Below the pieces are notes generated by a model. That model was not told where the DNA came from. It did no database searches and saw only the letters and a program-made list of their open reading frames with translations. A DNA stretch of 64,000 bases, taken from positions 6,272,417-6,336,416 of the forward strand of contig NC_043741.1 in NCBI RefSeq assembly GCF_004337985.1, in the 5' to 3' direction. A program made the translations under genes and the position numbers. The DNA comes from Pyricularia pennisetigena (lineage: Eukaryota > Ascomycota > Sordariomycetes > Magnaporthales > Pyriculariaceae). Below, piece after piece: positions 44,601 through 56,704 of this stretch (its first letter is position 1; each line of letters opens with the position of its first letter).

Positions 44601-47253
44601 TGGCAACATATGTACCGAGGATAGTGAGAAGCAAAAGAACCCTGGGTAACTGACGAGGAAACGGCAAGCAGTTCGCGCTTGTGGGAAGACGGTGTATGCT
44701 TTTCCGCTTCTTCTCGTTTTCTTCTTCTACTTTTTGTTTATTCCGTACGTATTACAAACCATCCTCCTAACATACCATCACGTAAGTTTTTCATCATGAT
44801 GCGTTGCTAACAAGACTGGGAATGGTATACTCATGTCGTGTATACTTCCTCATCCCAGCAAGCTGCTAATTTATTTATCTTTTTTTCTCTTTTTTTCTGG
44901 TCACCAGACCGCTCTCGCCAAGTACTGATCTCCACTCTTGCTGCCAAATCAATGCGTCTGTCAAATCTCTTGGGGCTCAGATTTCTCCTTTCTATGTACA
45001 GTTTAGTGTGGTTTTGTGTTTTTATTGTGTTCTATTCCGCGACTTGACTTATTCAGGGGAGTGAGGGGGCTGGACGGAATCTAGAATTGTCTGGCAAGCC
45101 TGGGATGTACAGTGCAGTCTGTTTTTGTCCGAGATATGCGCCGGTTCTTTTTGACGATATATCGCGCATCGTGAAATTTAGCTACGGTTTGTTGAGATGA
45201 TCGCCGTTCTGCGAGCAGGTTTGATGAGATAAACTATGGGCACCGTTTACTCTGTGGATTGGACTTGCAGGCAGGCGCTTCTTTGCCTACTGGCATTACC
45301 CATAGCTCTTTGTTACAGGCCAGCTGCTTGTCTCTTTCATGACACGATACGACAGTCCCGACTGCCGAACTAGAAGGCCAATGCATGTTAACGACCCCCC
45401 GGAATGTTGAGTGATTGCAGTCACCCACCCCCCTTCCCTGGGATAGGCACTCTTCCGAACTCCGTTCGATCTACGCAGGACTCCCCAGTACATTCTCATT
45501 TCAGAAGATCTCCCCCAATCTGGTGCACATCGGTATACTCTAATTGCACTTGGCCAAGGACATGCATCTTCTGAGTCGGTGGCTACGCTACAATTCGTCA
45601 TGGTCATGTAGCATGTGTAGGGATCTACCATACTATATGTAATCATCAGAAACCCAAAGTCAGATCATCTCTAATCTTGCGTGGAAGACAGTGAAGAATA
45701 ATGACATTGTGTAGATGTGTTTCGTCATACTCTATAGGTACACATATAGTATCAAGTACATGCAAGCTGGGGGGGCGCCAACCATAACCTCGGGAAATGG
45801 TCAATCAAAATTCCATTAAAACATACCTGAAAAACTTCGTATAATGTAGAAGGTCATTTCTTGCCCCCTTGTATGTAGTCAGTTGATTCTCAGAGTACAT
45901 TTAAAATACCTCGGATTACGCAAGCGCCGAGTGTGCTCCGGGAACTATTGGCCGGTGTATCGCCTGTTTCTCCCCGAACCAGAATGCACTGGACGTGTGT
46001 GTGCATCGTTTACCTCTGGCCAATCCCAGTCGTCAAGTCGTACTTTTTCCCAGCATGTAATGTGTCGCCATCCCGAACATCCAAAGGGATATTGTCGCTA
46101 CTTGGCAAGAGAAAGGGAGAAAAAAAGGATAGAAGAAAAATAAAATAAAAGAAACTACTTAGAATAGTCCCACTAACAGCGATTGGTTTGGCTCGATTCT
46201 TCCGCACCATCTTGCATGCAGTAGGTAGAACCACAAGGTGCGGGCGGCAACGGTAGGAACAATGACCCCCGATTCGGGACTTTTTCTTTTTCTTTTTCTT
46301 TCTTGTGTGAGGGGCGACCGCGGGTTTGAGGAAATGCTTTGTAGACAAACGTACGGGGGTGCTTTGCCCTTCCACACGTGTGATGGGGTATTTTTTTTTT
46401 GGCTGCATGCCAATGTTGGTAGTTTGCCAAGGAACTGGATGTGATCATATTCGCCGCCCGTCGTCACGCATACATCACGGACGCGTAAATCAAAACCGCC
46501 CCCTCAAACCGAAAGCAAGAACAGAAAAAAAAAATCTATTGGTGGGCAAAGATAAAAAAAGATCAACGAAAAACAAACCTGTTGGCTTGGAATTTCTGTG
46601 CTTGATATGTCAATATTAATATAGTTGGCTTCGTGTTGTTCGCAGGATGAAACATCAGTTACTTGCTTTTGGAGTTTCGCCGTGTGCATGTATGCTGGAG
46701 GACGCACTCTCCTACGACTATTCCAAGTTTGAAGTCTCACCTGCAGCGTCGGATTTTGTGCCACGCCATTTCATTAGGTGAGCCGTCTTTCTTCTATAAA
46801 TTACCGATAACTCAAGCGGCTAGATGACGAGGGAGGGCCAATACTCTTACGAGACCGGTAAACCGTAAACTTAAAATCATCACGAACAAACGTTACGTGG
46901 TTGAATATAACTTTACTCACAGGAACGGTTCCAAAGCTTCGTGGGCTGTAATAAAAGTCCGATTGTTACGCGGGGACCACTGTCACAAAGTATACAACAA
47001 ATAAGGGGCCCCTTATCATGCATTCAACCCTAGTAGTTAGCATTCATGTTTGCACCACAAAAGTTCACGTCAGCATTGGGTATAGGTAGGTAGACAGGGA
47101 GGTAGATACACAGGTGAACAGCCAAAATTAAACAGTTTCGTCTGTGTTATATTGGACTGGTCACGAAAGTGATTCTAACTAGTACAATTGTCCGCTTGAT
47201 AATCACGTAGACCCGAACATAAGCGCACGGTAATTAACAACGTCATATTGAGT

Positions 47254-50140
47254 TCAACTATGCTTAGAGTAAAAGCCAGACATATCTAGAACCAGCACCA
47301 GTTGGGCAATAGAGCCCGCCTTGGACTTTGCGTCGGCAGATTTCTCGGCAAGGCCTTTGCAGACTGTCATAAAAACCTCTACCTTGCGTCGAAACTCCCA
47401 ATACAATGACGTTTTATTTAAATGCCCCCCGGCCTCCTGCCCGCGGCAGGACCGCCCGTCACTTCCGGCGAATCGTAGAATCAGAGTGAATATGTCGTTG
47501 AGCAGCCTCAAAACAGGCTCCTGGTGCTTACGGAGCAGCAGAGCTGACATGATCTCACTGAGAAGCTCATCGTGACGACCCCGTAGCTGCTCAGGGCCGA
47601 GTACGTCTACAGCTCTGGCGGGAATTTTGTGCCCATCGGCATCAGCTCTACCGGCACACACGGTGAACTCAACATGGTCAAGCCATTCCACGAAGCGACG
47701 CCATGGACCTGCGACCCCTTCTCCGAAGAAGTGAGCAGCAATTGTGGAGACAAAGTGACGCGCCTCGAACCGGAAGCGATGCTCCACAGGGTCGCTGGAT
47801 GGCTGCCCTGCATGACCACGGAAGAGCTGGTTCGAAACGAAGAGCATGCGCAACATACGAAGCAGGAGCCTGAATATCCGATCATACCGGTCGAGAGCAG
47901 CATGAGTGATGATGGGCGCCAGCGGAGCGGGCGGTTTGTACGTAAGACGAAGGAAGTCGAGCGCCTCGAGCGAGTTGGGATCCATACACTTCTCCATCTC
48001 TTCGTTGGACAGCTCCCGGATTGAAAAGCTCATGTCTCCAGGGAGAGGATCTAGATCGTGCCGACCAGGCGGGTCGCGGCTTTCCTTGATGACTCCCATG
48101 AGTGCCAAACGTAGTTCTGAGCTAGCCGGCGGCCAAGTGTCTCGACCCACCAAACGTAAGCCCATCGTCCCACCGCTTAATGCAACGCCTCTCTTGCGTT
48201 CAGCAGTATCTAGTTCCGGGTCAAAAAGGGCATGAGATAGCCGGCTGCAGAATATGCCACTACCGAAAAGATGGAACTCAAACTGAGCGTCGAGGTGATC
48301 CCGAAGGTTGTGGGCATCAAACAGTAACCGCATGCACTCTGTGTTAACAATCCTGGCTTGAGCCTGGATAACCGGCCCAAATGAGAGTCTTGGAATTAAT
48401 GACCAGTGAGGTGCGAAGCTCTCAACGGGCATTGGATCACCATCAAGTCTGCCGGAGAACAAGGACTCCAACGCATCCAATGTATGACCACTGACCACGG
48501 GCGGCAAGACCGCTGGTCCGTCGAGTTGAGCGATTGATGCTAGGATTCGCTCCTCAATAATTTGCTCAGGTTCGCCAAAACAGTCGAGCTCTAGGCTGAT
48601 TGTACAGCTGCTTTGTAAGGAAGTGCCATTGCTGGTGCAATGTTGTCCGTAGCTCAAAGACTTGATCTTATTGACCGTGTCAGATAGCCTCTGTTCATAA
48701 GCGAGGACCTCTAATTCCAGGCGGGTGATATCTTCCCATCTGAACATCCAGTCGAGTCCTGGTGCTTGGCTCTCGCCTAAAGTCTGTGGGCGTGAGAGTG
48801 GGTGATCGTCGTGGTACGACCAGATGAACCTGAGATTCTTGCCCGTCTCGAATAGTAGCTTGGCTACATCGTCCGGGAAAAATGATGGAACATTCTCCTC
48901 CTTCAAAAAGTAATCGGTATCTTCCAGTTCATGCTCCGTATTTCCCCCGTAAAGTAGCCTGTCGACAGTGATAAACCCCTTTCCGCGTCCTTCCTTGGAA
49001 ATAGGAATGCCAGTCTCGCGCCTTAGACCAGCCCACTCCTCGGCAAACTCGAGCCAGGGTCTCGACACGGCTTGAAGTATATCCCGGGTAATGACGCGCA
49101 GGAATTCATCACCAAACTCGGCCGTGTGAGCCGCCTCGAATAACAGGGAAAGAAGCTTCTCATCGGTGGTGGATCTGGAGACTTTGGAGATGAGCCTCTT
49201 GAAATATTGAGTGGTGGACCTCAAAGGGTAGACGCCGGCCTGCATTTGTATCAACGACCTGAAGGAGTGGACTCTCGCCTCCAGCCTGGATTGAACCGCA
49301 CATAGAAGTCTATCCAGGAAGTTTGCCAAAGCCACTCTGCATGGGGAGGCGTGTGATGCGTAGGATTTCTCAATAAAGTTGCGGAGAAAGCGCGTATCAT
49401 TCCCACACTCCATACAGACTGAAGTCACACCCCCAAGTACTTCGGTCGAGAAGCCTGATAATCTGACATCTTTCAGGTCCTGCCGGAATGCCCTCTTTTG
49501 AGGGTCCCATGAGAAGAGTAAGGAGCCACGGCCAAGTGCGAGGGACACCAGACAACTGAGGAAATGGGAAGGGTCGAGAGCCGTATAATCTTGTCCCGGA
49601 CCAGCCAAGGAAGAAATGGCGCCGGTAAAAAGTAGTTGATCGTATACTACTGGACCAGCCTCTGAGATGAAGACGGGATTTCGCGACGATTCAGGGGTGG
49701 CGTCGCCAGCATAGAAAGTCTCCCAAGTTCGCAGCTGTGGTTCATCCTTTGGTTCATGAGAAAGAGGAAGCCAAATATCTTCGAATCTTATGTCTGATTG
49801 CTCCTCAGGTTCTGATATGCTCTCGGGCTGCGAAAGTATGGATTGCGGAGGCAGGTGTTCAAGAGAAGCAGGCAGCTTGAAAATCCCATCATCTGGTAGC
49901 AGCAGACTCAGTGGTGGCGGGTTATCTATGGCCGCGTCAGAATTGTTTTGATTTTTTTCTTTTTTCTATTTGCGCATACTCGGGTCAAGAAAAATAGCCC
50001 AACTTACAATCCCCATTCAAATCCAGATGAAAGGAGCCTATTTCATCGTCATCCGGTGAGGCAACCAACTTGAGGCGCTTAGGCGATCTCCAGAAATCAG
50101 GTGTCGCAAAAACATTGGCCGAATGATCTACATTGGACAT
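47254..50140 (-). CDS. Gamma-tubulin complex component, GCP5/GCP6 type
   Basis: Spc97/Spc98-family protein of the gamma-tubulin ring complex, acting at microtubule-organising centres. Two exons, 50140-50008 and 49925-47254, give 934 aa. The 82-bp intron (49926-50007) has donor GTAAGT and acceptor CATAG. The N-terminus is MSNVDHSANVFATPDFWRSP, then a divergent acidic/Pro region, then the GCP N-terminal domain from about residue 135 (VVYDQLLFTGAISSLAG). The core includes VPSFFPDDVAKLLFETGKNL, and the gamma-tubulin-binding half contains RYDRIFRLLLRMLRMLF. The frame is open well upstream of codon 151, so the true ATG is at 50140. Length and the diverged N-terminus favour GCP6/GCP5 over GCP2 or GCP3; GCP6 is my first guess. 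It is divergent from eaf7. Confidence 0.85.
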
Positions 50141-50700
50141 GATGAAAGCAAAACGCGAGATCGCAACGCTCTGGATTTGTGCAGAAAAAAAAAAAACCCC
50201 CCACTAGGTATCATTTATCTTAGTGTCGGCGACACTGAAAGCTCAAGGCTCGGGTTACTCCGGTGGTTGGGTCACGACTCACAACAACATCCCGCCCACT
50301 CGGGCCGTAGTAATAGGAGAATAGGTAGGGATTTAGGTAGGTGGGTGGGTAGTGGGACGCGTCGCGTTACCACGTACTAAATCAAACAAACGTCTGCCGA
50401 TCCTTTCGGAGGATCCGAAATCCAGCTCTGGCGATCGGAAGTGGGGCCGAGCTGGAGCTCCATCCTCGCTCTTGTGCGAAAACGCCATTTCAAGAGGGTC
50501 AAATTGATTCAATTAAAGGCTACCAATGAATCTGGATTGTGATTTACGCTGGAGTTGGAGACTATAGATTAGCAACATACTTTAGACTCGAAGTGCTATC
50601 AACTGTCAACTCTCAAGCCTTCGACCTCCCTTTTCCGCCAGACCTTGTGCGACACTCGCGCGCGGGGGCTCGCGCAGCTACCTCACCATCACAGTCCGCA
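50141..50700. promoter_or_regulatory. Divergent promoter between the GCP5/6 gene and eaf7
   Basis: A 560-bp spacer between divergent ATGs. It contains a TAGG/GGGT array (50322-50352) and a CCAAT box (50523-50527) about 175 bp before the eaf7 ATG. An A12 run lies near 50185. No other gene is seen. Confidence 0.65.
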
Positions 50701-51651
50701 ATGCCTCCCAGGAAGCGAGGCAGGTCGAGCCTCGCCGCGACGGCGGCCGCGCCCCAGGAGGACAGCGCGATGGAAATCGACACGCCCCAGCCGGCCTCGA
50801 CTCCGACTACCACCACGGCTCCGACAACACACCCCACCGTCGACCTGACCAGCCCATGGACCGACGACCAGGTCGCGTCGCTCTTCAAGGGCATAATCAG
50901 ATACAAACCCGCGGGTATGCACAAGCATTTCAGGATGATCGCTATCTCCGAGCATCTCAGAAAGCACGGCTTCGACCCGAACGTCCTCAAGCACACGCGC
51001 ATCCCAGGCATATGGGAAAAGCTGGGGACCTTCTACAACATCGACGTTATCGACGATCGCGAGAATAACATCCTCGATGACGAGAGCCTCGAGAAGAGAT
51101 GGCTCGAATTCCGCCTGCCTCCCGGGGAGTATCACGAGCTTCAAGACCAGCGACGTTATGGCATCCCGGGAGAGGACGATACGCCAGCGACCTCCCCGGC
51201 GCAATGGGATCCGGACGAGAGCCCAGGCCCGCAGCCTAACCCAAAGACTGCAGCGCCTGCAGCCCCATCGACCAAGCGTAAGCGTGGAGAGCGGCTCTCC
51301 AAAGCTCGGTCCAGCACGGTAGAGGACTCGGACGAGGAGCCAACGACTCCACCCAAAGCTGCCCGAGGTGGGAGGGGCGGTCGAAGACGAGCCAGCGCGA
51401 GAGCAAAGGCTGACAACAACGAGGAGGATGAAGAAGATGAAGAGAACGACCAGGCGGATGAGGATGGGGAGGACGATCAGGACGGAAGCGGCGATGATGA
51501 CGCTGAGAACTCGAGTGAAGCTGAAGGTTCCGCGAGTGAAGAAGCAGAAGCTGCGGCGTCTACGGCAAAATCAACACGGGGCGGTCGCGGGCGGGGAAGA
51601 GGCGGCCGTGGTCGTGCGCGGGGTCGGGGAAGACGAGGTCGGGGTGGCTGA
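50701..51651 (+). CDS. eaf7: NuA4 histone acetyltransferase subunit Eaf7 (CT20/MRGBP family)
   Basis: Accessory subunit of the NuA4 histone H4/H2A acetyltransferase complex in the nucleus; the family is the counterpart of human MRGBP. Intronless, 316 aa. The CT20 domain spans about residues 50-140, starting [20 protein letters not shown], with [38 protein letters not shown] and [10 protein letters not shown]. The rest is low-complexity: a KRKRGERL basic patch, a long Glu/Asp run, and a C-terminal Gly/Arg array (about 20 residues of GRG/GRGR type) after STRGGRGRG. The start is at [10 protein letters not shown]; an in-frame ATG at 50539 would add 54 residues with no conserved character and probably lies in the 5' UTR. 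It is divergent from the GCP5/6 gene. Confidence 0.92.
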   Translation: MPPRKRGRSSLAATAAAPQEDSAMEIDTPQPASTPTTTTAPTTHPTVDLTSPWTDDQVASLFKGIIRYKPAGMHKHFRMIAISEHLRKHGFDPNVLKHTRIPGIWEKLGTFYNIDVIDDRENNILDDESLEKRWLEFRLPPGEYHELQDQRRYGIPGEDDTPATSPAQWDPDESPGPQPNPKTAAPAAPSTKRKRGERLSKARSSTVEDSDEEPTTPPKAARGGRGGRRRASARAKADNNEEDEEDEENDQADEDGEDDQDGSGDDDAENSSEAEGSASEEAEAAASTAKSTRGGRGRGRGGRGRARGRGRRGRGG

Positions 51652-52455
51652 TCACCCGATTGAGACCACTCTTCTTTTCTTGAACAAAACTTTGCCTCGC
51701 GGCTGTAATAATATTGTGCTACAACAGAGCGGTGCGCAAGCAAGCTATGCCTAGGTAGCATGTTAGCTACCTCAGATACCTACTTCCTTGTATTTTTACG
51801 GCATTTTGTTTTGTGGAGGTTAAGATAATTGGTTGTCCTGGATCATGGATGCCAACCCAGCGTGTAGGAGAGTTGAAAAAATAAAACGATACACTTATGA
51901 TACCCTCAGAGACACTTGTTCGCTCAAGCAGTTCAGTCGACGAGACTTGAGAGCTATACGATGGTTAGCCTGAATACATGCATGTACACTTTGATAAACT
52001 TGGTACTATCTGGTCTATACTGCTTGAAGGAGCGGCAGCATTTCTTGGCTTGATCTAATATATACAGGGCTAGCACAAAAAGCGGCAGAGCCATTGGAAT
52101 AACCGTCCATGGTACAGCAGCGGTACAAGGTAGCTAAGGGTATGTAGGTAAGGTATGAGGAGATAGGTACGGGGGAAAGTACATGAAGGAGTATAAGGTA
52201 GCCCCACATAATTGTGGTGAATCGACCCCGCGTCGCGCGCCCACACAAACTTATCTGGAACCCAAGCTAGCATAAGTCTTGCCTGTAAAAAGTACCAAGT
52301 GGTGTTGTTTCCTTTATTAAACGATTCGATACCTCTTGAGCCTCTCAATAGTCCGAGAATTTGATTGTCAGACGTGGACAAGACCTTACTATAATTATAA
52401 TCTACGCTTCTCAAAACCACGCAGATAATCAACACAACGTTCCCAATCTGCCACC
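51652..52455. promoter_or_regulatory. Spacer with the ask1 promoter
   Basis: An 804-bp tandem spacer with TAGGTA-type units (about 51753-51785 and 52144-52172). ORFs on the minus strand are unsupported. Confidence 0.55.
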
Positions 52456-54106
52456 ATGTCTAGGTCGGCGTTATCAAGTCAGAGGAGTCTCTCTTTGCCT
52501 GAAGAGCTCGAGAGATTGGAACAGTCCATAACCTTAACTCTTCAGGGTCTGTTTCCCAATTGGAGGTTGAGCCCGAGGGCATTCACATCTTAGCTAACGT
52601 GATGCACCACTAGAAATTGATAGCAACTTCAGCAAAGCTCACAGGATAATCACCACCAGTATATTGCCTTTGGTAGAGCAGTATGGCGAGCACTCCAAAG
52701 CCGTTTGGGAAGCTTCCATGGTGAGCCGAACCGTTTTTTCCCTTTTGTTCTTCTCCATTTGGTTACCCTTTTACTCTTCCCTCCCCTCTTTGTGGCCTCT
52801 TTAAACTCAGATCACGGCTGATGAATACTTTTGCCATGTATCAAGTTCTGGAAGCAATTTTTTGAAGCTTCTGCCAACGTGTCTCTGTCAGGCTATGAAG
52901 AGCTTGCAAACGATGATGAGCCATCCTCGGCTATAGAGGAGTCCACCGTGAACGATGACACTATTGTCACTGCTCCTGATGAGAATGCAACCCCACGGCC
53001 TCGAAGCTCTGGATACGAGGAGTCGACGGTTGAAGAGGACAATGGTGATATGTCGCTCCTCACCGACGATGGAGCCGGCGATCTGTCCGGTAGCACTCCT
53101 CGCCCGCCAGCCACAAAAAACATTGTACGACCATCAACCCAATCGTCGACATCTCAGCCCCGTTTCGCAGGTCTATCCTCCCCATACGAGGCTATGAAGC
53201 GTGAGATGATGCGAGAGGCGGATCAGCCCCAGGGTGGTGATTATGAGGATGAAGAGTCTTCAGCATTTGACGAGTCCGAGTCCGAGCTCATCTTCCGCCA
53301 AAAGACGGCGCGCCTGCCAGACATGACAATGTCACCGCAAGAATTCCTTGCCCGAGTGGCACAGGATTCGCCTGAGAAAGGTGGCCCTGCCAAAGACCGC
53401 CTGCTTCACCGCGTGCTCGATAAGAACTACCGCCTTCAGGCGACGCCGCACCGTGCCATGACGCGCGGTACGTCACCGGTGAGATGGAAGATTACCGGCA
53501 ACGAAAAGGCCGGATCGGGCAGCGGGAAGGGGGCTGAACAGCCGGAGCGCCAGCCCTGGGAGGACAGCCCCATGTCAAGTCCTGAGATGGCACCGCCGAC
53601 ACTGCGCAGCGCTGCCTTTATGTCACCTGTCCGCACCACACATCGCACTGGTGGTAAGCTCGAAGCTGTGTTGGCTGGACCCAGAACTCCTGGAGTTAGT
53701 GTACAGACTCCGCGAATGGGTCGCAAAACACGAGACGTATCCCAGATGCAGGCAGACCAGCACAAGGAAAAGACCCCGGCCAGGGAAGAGGACGAGATCA
53801 CTTGGGAGAGCGACAGTGACGACGAGTTGTATGCGGGGATGAGTCCGCCAAAGACTATACAATTTGCTCTTCCTGCTTCTCGCCTTTTGCAAACACCAGG
53901 TTAGTCTCTAATGCGATCCCGGTTTGAAGCTTCAGCTTATTAACTGGTATGACTTCTTTTTTTTTTTTTTTTTTTCAGCTCGAGAGGCTAGCAAGCGCAT
54001 TGTAGAGGACATACTCCTTACCGCTGGCGCTGCCCCTGACGAATCATCCGAGTACAGCCCGACAATAGTCAAGATGAACGCCAACATCCTCGACGATTCT
54101 TTTTGA
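52456..54106 (+). CDS. ask1: DASH/Dam1 complex subunit Ask1
   Basis: Kinetochore protein of the DASH (Dam1) ring that couples chromosomes to spindle microtubules. Four exons: 52456-52546, 52614-52720, 52846-53899 and 53979-54106, giving 459 aa. The Ask1 domain is N-terminal and spread over three exons: LPEELERLEQSITLTLQ, EIDSNFSKAHRIITTSILPL, then FWKQFFEASANVSLSGYEEL. The long disordered remainder carries many SP/TP sites (TSPVRW, FMSPVRTT, DSPMSSPE, MSPPKT), fitting the known Cdk1 phosphorylation of Ask1. The fourth exon gives a short conserved tail (AREASKRIVEDILLTAGA ending DDSF). Donor 1 is a weak GTCTGT; acceptor 2 is AAG; intron 3 has a T17 tract before TTTTTCAG. Identification is strong. 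Confidence 0.93.
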
Positions 54107-54443
54107 AGCCATACGACAGTGGAGACAGCGTCATGTAGAGGTCTAGCCCAGCATCGCCAGTAAAACATCAAGTGCCATCGATTATTTATCTAGCAAAGTA
54201 TGTACGAAAGGGGCAGTCCCCATTAAAACGCTTTGTGGTACCTCATTCACAAATTATTGTCACCACGACGACGTCAACTCCTGTGTGACGAGCAAACTCC
54301 CCCCATCTTTGTGTGTTGCAATTCCAACTCGGCAACCTGTGTGTAACAGCTGCTACCGCGTAACTTGTTTTTGTTTTCGGCGATGAAAGTGCAAGTTGGT
54401 TTTCTGACTTGGACCTTGTGGTCTTCCTGCATACCCATGCCGA
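54107..54443. other. Convergent 3' region between ask1 and the 68-aa gene
   Basis: A 337-bp spacer for two convergent transcripts. No gene is seen. Confidence 0.6.
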
Positions 54444-54729
54444 CTAGAGGTTGATGTTCATCTGGGCACGCAAGATACTGGCAGAATCTGTGACCTTCTT
54501 GCGGTCTGCGCTGTCTTTCTTGCTCTTGGAGGGGTCGGTCTGGTCCTTGAGAGGCTTGGTGGTGCTAGCAGCAGTCGAGGATGACATGATGGATGCGGCA
54601 TCATCCTTGGTAGCTGCCGCGGCGTTCTGGGATGCTTGGTCTAATCGCGTTTAGGTCAGAAGGTGTTCTTGGCTCATTGAACTTTCTTCTCCTGAATTAT
54701 CTTGGCCGCGTGCACTTACTGTTGGACAT
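54444..54729 (-). CDS. Small hydrophilic protein, 68 aa, function unknown
   Basis: Two exons, 54729-54720 and 54640-54444, give 68 aa. The first exon is only 10 nt (ATG TCC AAC A); the 79-bp intron has donor GTAAGT and acceptor GATTAG. The protein starts MSNNQASQNAAAATKDDAAS, continues through a Ser/Thr/Ala-rich part and a Lys/Asp-rich part (DPSKSKKDSADRKKVTD), and ends ASILRAQMNINL. It is soluble and probably disordered, with a short amphipathic C-terminus. I do not recognise the family. Support: a consensus donor, an ATG in good context (CACCATG) and an open frame across the junction. It is convergent with ask1. Confidence 0.65.
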
Positions 54730-54811
54730 GGTGGTGGTTGTAATATCTGATTTGGAAGGATAAGGGGTTGAATGGTTTAGAGAACAGAGATAATCTGATT
54801 GGGTTATTTTG

Positions 54812-55450
54812 ATGTATTGCTTGGTATGGATGTTTGGATGCTTATGCTTGAATGTTTCCCAGAATATGAGATCACATCGTGAGAGTACCTGCTTAGTTCT
54901 TATACATTCTTGCTATGCCCCCTTCCCTCCCTCCATCACCCGATACAAAGCCTGGATAAAAAAAAACGCATTTCCATCAGTGCTGACGCGGTGGGACACG
55001 CATCGAGACATCGGTTCGCAAGCCCTTCAGGATGCGTATAGTCGCAAAGGCTGTCGAGGCCGACAAGGGGGTACCAACGATTTGAGCTTAGCGTCAAGAA
55101 ACCACCGTAACATTCCTCAGCGACTGAGCCACACTTGCTCATATTTAAAAAAAGAAAGACGGGTTTGTAAGCTTTCAAGGGTTCGTCCCACAAAACGAGG
55201 TGCAGCCGACGAACCGAAGTTGTTTCGCCAAGCCCAAAGGGCAGCAAAATGTGACTCATATTCAAGAGAGTCGTCATCATATGGAATTTTCACCGAAAAT
55301 GGTCTTTGGGATTTCAAGCTTATTTCTTATTTGAACTTGTCAGTGGGTCACAATATGCCTGGCCTTTGTTTATCAAACAAGGGGGAAACCCCCCACAAAT
55401 CTGGTGTAACCCACGACGTGTTGCTCGCATGCTTTCCCTCTACTTTGTGA
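54812..55450 (+). CDS. Doubtful 212-codon orphan ORF
   Basis: ATG-initiated frame (MYCLVWMFGCLCLNVSQNMR...) with a hydrophobic, Cys-containing start and no recognisable domain. It begins only 82 bp from the start codon of the divergent 68-aa gene, leaving little room for separate promoters. Chance is a real alternative. Confidence 0.12.
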   Translation: MYCLVWMFGCLCLNVSQNMRSHRESTCLVLIHSCYAPFPPSITRYKAWIKKNAFPSVLTRWDTHRDIGSQALQDAYSRKGCRGRQGGTNDLSLASRNHRNIPQRLSHTCSYLKKERRVCKLSRVRPTKRGAADEPKLFRQAQRAAKCDSYSRESSSYGIFTENGLWDFKLISYLNLSVGHNMPGLCLSNKGETPHKSGVTHDVLLACFPSTL

Positions 55451-56704
55451 CGCAGGCCGGATGACATTATACGTGCAGTAGACCGAATCGGGTAGGTGAC
55501 GCGCCTCTTCGTGTCTATTCGGTGTAAGTAGGGCCAGATGGGTGACGAGGAAAATGTGGAAGGCTGCCAGTTTCGGCAGCCTTTTCCCCGCATGCAATAG
55601 GCGAGCAACGCTGTACACGACGACGATTGTTTATCGAGATCCCAAATTCGATCCTCACAGCGTGCAACCGTCCTCGGGCACTTTATCTTCAATCATATTT
55701 TTGTACCATTCCCAGAGAACCTGATTGTTCACCTACATAGCTGGCTATACAGTCTACACCTACCTATCTGCTTACTCAAGTATTTACCTGCGTAAATATT
55801 CCTATCAAAAACACCAGCTAGGAATATGTGTTGGTGGCCAGCGGTAGATTTCAAGGGAGAGATTCAGGCTACTTATCATGATATGTATAGAAATAAAGAG
55901 TTCACAAAGCGCATGTTTTCGCTACTCGCGTTGAGTAAACCAGACCTGTAGGCGACCATGACCTATAATGTTGCCTTGCTACTTTCATCAGTTATGGTTC
56001 ATTTTGAGACTCGAGGAGGCCTGTATTTAGTAACAAAATGCAACGGTCGAGAATTCATCCAGCGTAAGCAGGCAAGGCGAAATAAACTTTAGAGACAAGA
56101 CAAATGGACACAAGACACTTCCAAACGCTGTTTCTCTGCCACGGATCCTTTGTAAGCGCTTCTTCGTGGAAGAACAAGAGTCGGTTGATCAGCTTGTCCT
56201 TCATCGAATGGATACTGAGAGTTAAATCCGAAACGCATGTCATTGAATGGCGAACGTGACTGCAATTTGTGGCCCAAAGAAGAAAATACATGCAAGCATG
56301 GACGGCGATCATTGGAATTGCGGCCAAGACGGGATGCTGGATTGAGTCCCTAACCCCAGGCGTGAAGACCTGGAGCGGCTGAAGGTGGAGATTGCGCCTA
56401 GGTATGCATAGATCGCGATTTCTCGCCTGACTTCCTCAAGCCTTCCCGCGCATGAAAGAAAAGCTCTGCGATCGTCACTTATACGGTATAGACGACGAAG
56501 GTGATGTAATTACTGTGTGCCCTGGTGCTTTGGAAGAAGAGTCTGAGTGTGGAACCGGGCTCATGAAATGGCCAGTATTGCTCCAAGGTTGTACTGTATT
56601 GTAACAACGAAACCACGGCGTAGAGAACTTTGACGCGGTCGTTGTGCTCAGACAGACAATCCAGAGAGTGTTGACCCCAAGCCAGTTGAAATTTGAGAGC
56701 TATA

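Larger units (their letters stand above)
34280..47253. other. 13-kb gene-poor region upstream of the C2H2 gene
   Basis: No protein-coding gene can be supported here. The C2H2 gene reads leftward out of it and the GCP5/6 gene reads leftward into it, so nearly all of it is upstream of the C2H2 gene. Homopolymers include A18 (39334-39351), T runs broken by C (about 39860-39892) and T20 (43706-43725). Two undetermined bases lie at 38373-38374. Composition is not strongly AT-rich. Three weak ORFs are listed separately. I see no reverse transcriptase, transposase or terminal repeats. Confidence 0.6.

Noticed and set aside
34280..47253. Transposon or RIP-degraded repeat block
   Set aside because: No transposase or reverse-transcriptase remnants, no terminal repeats, and the sequence is not strongly AT-rich as RIP-mutated repeats usually are.
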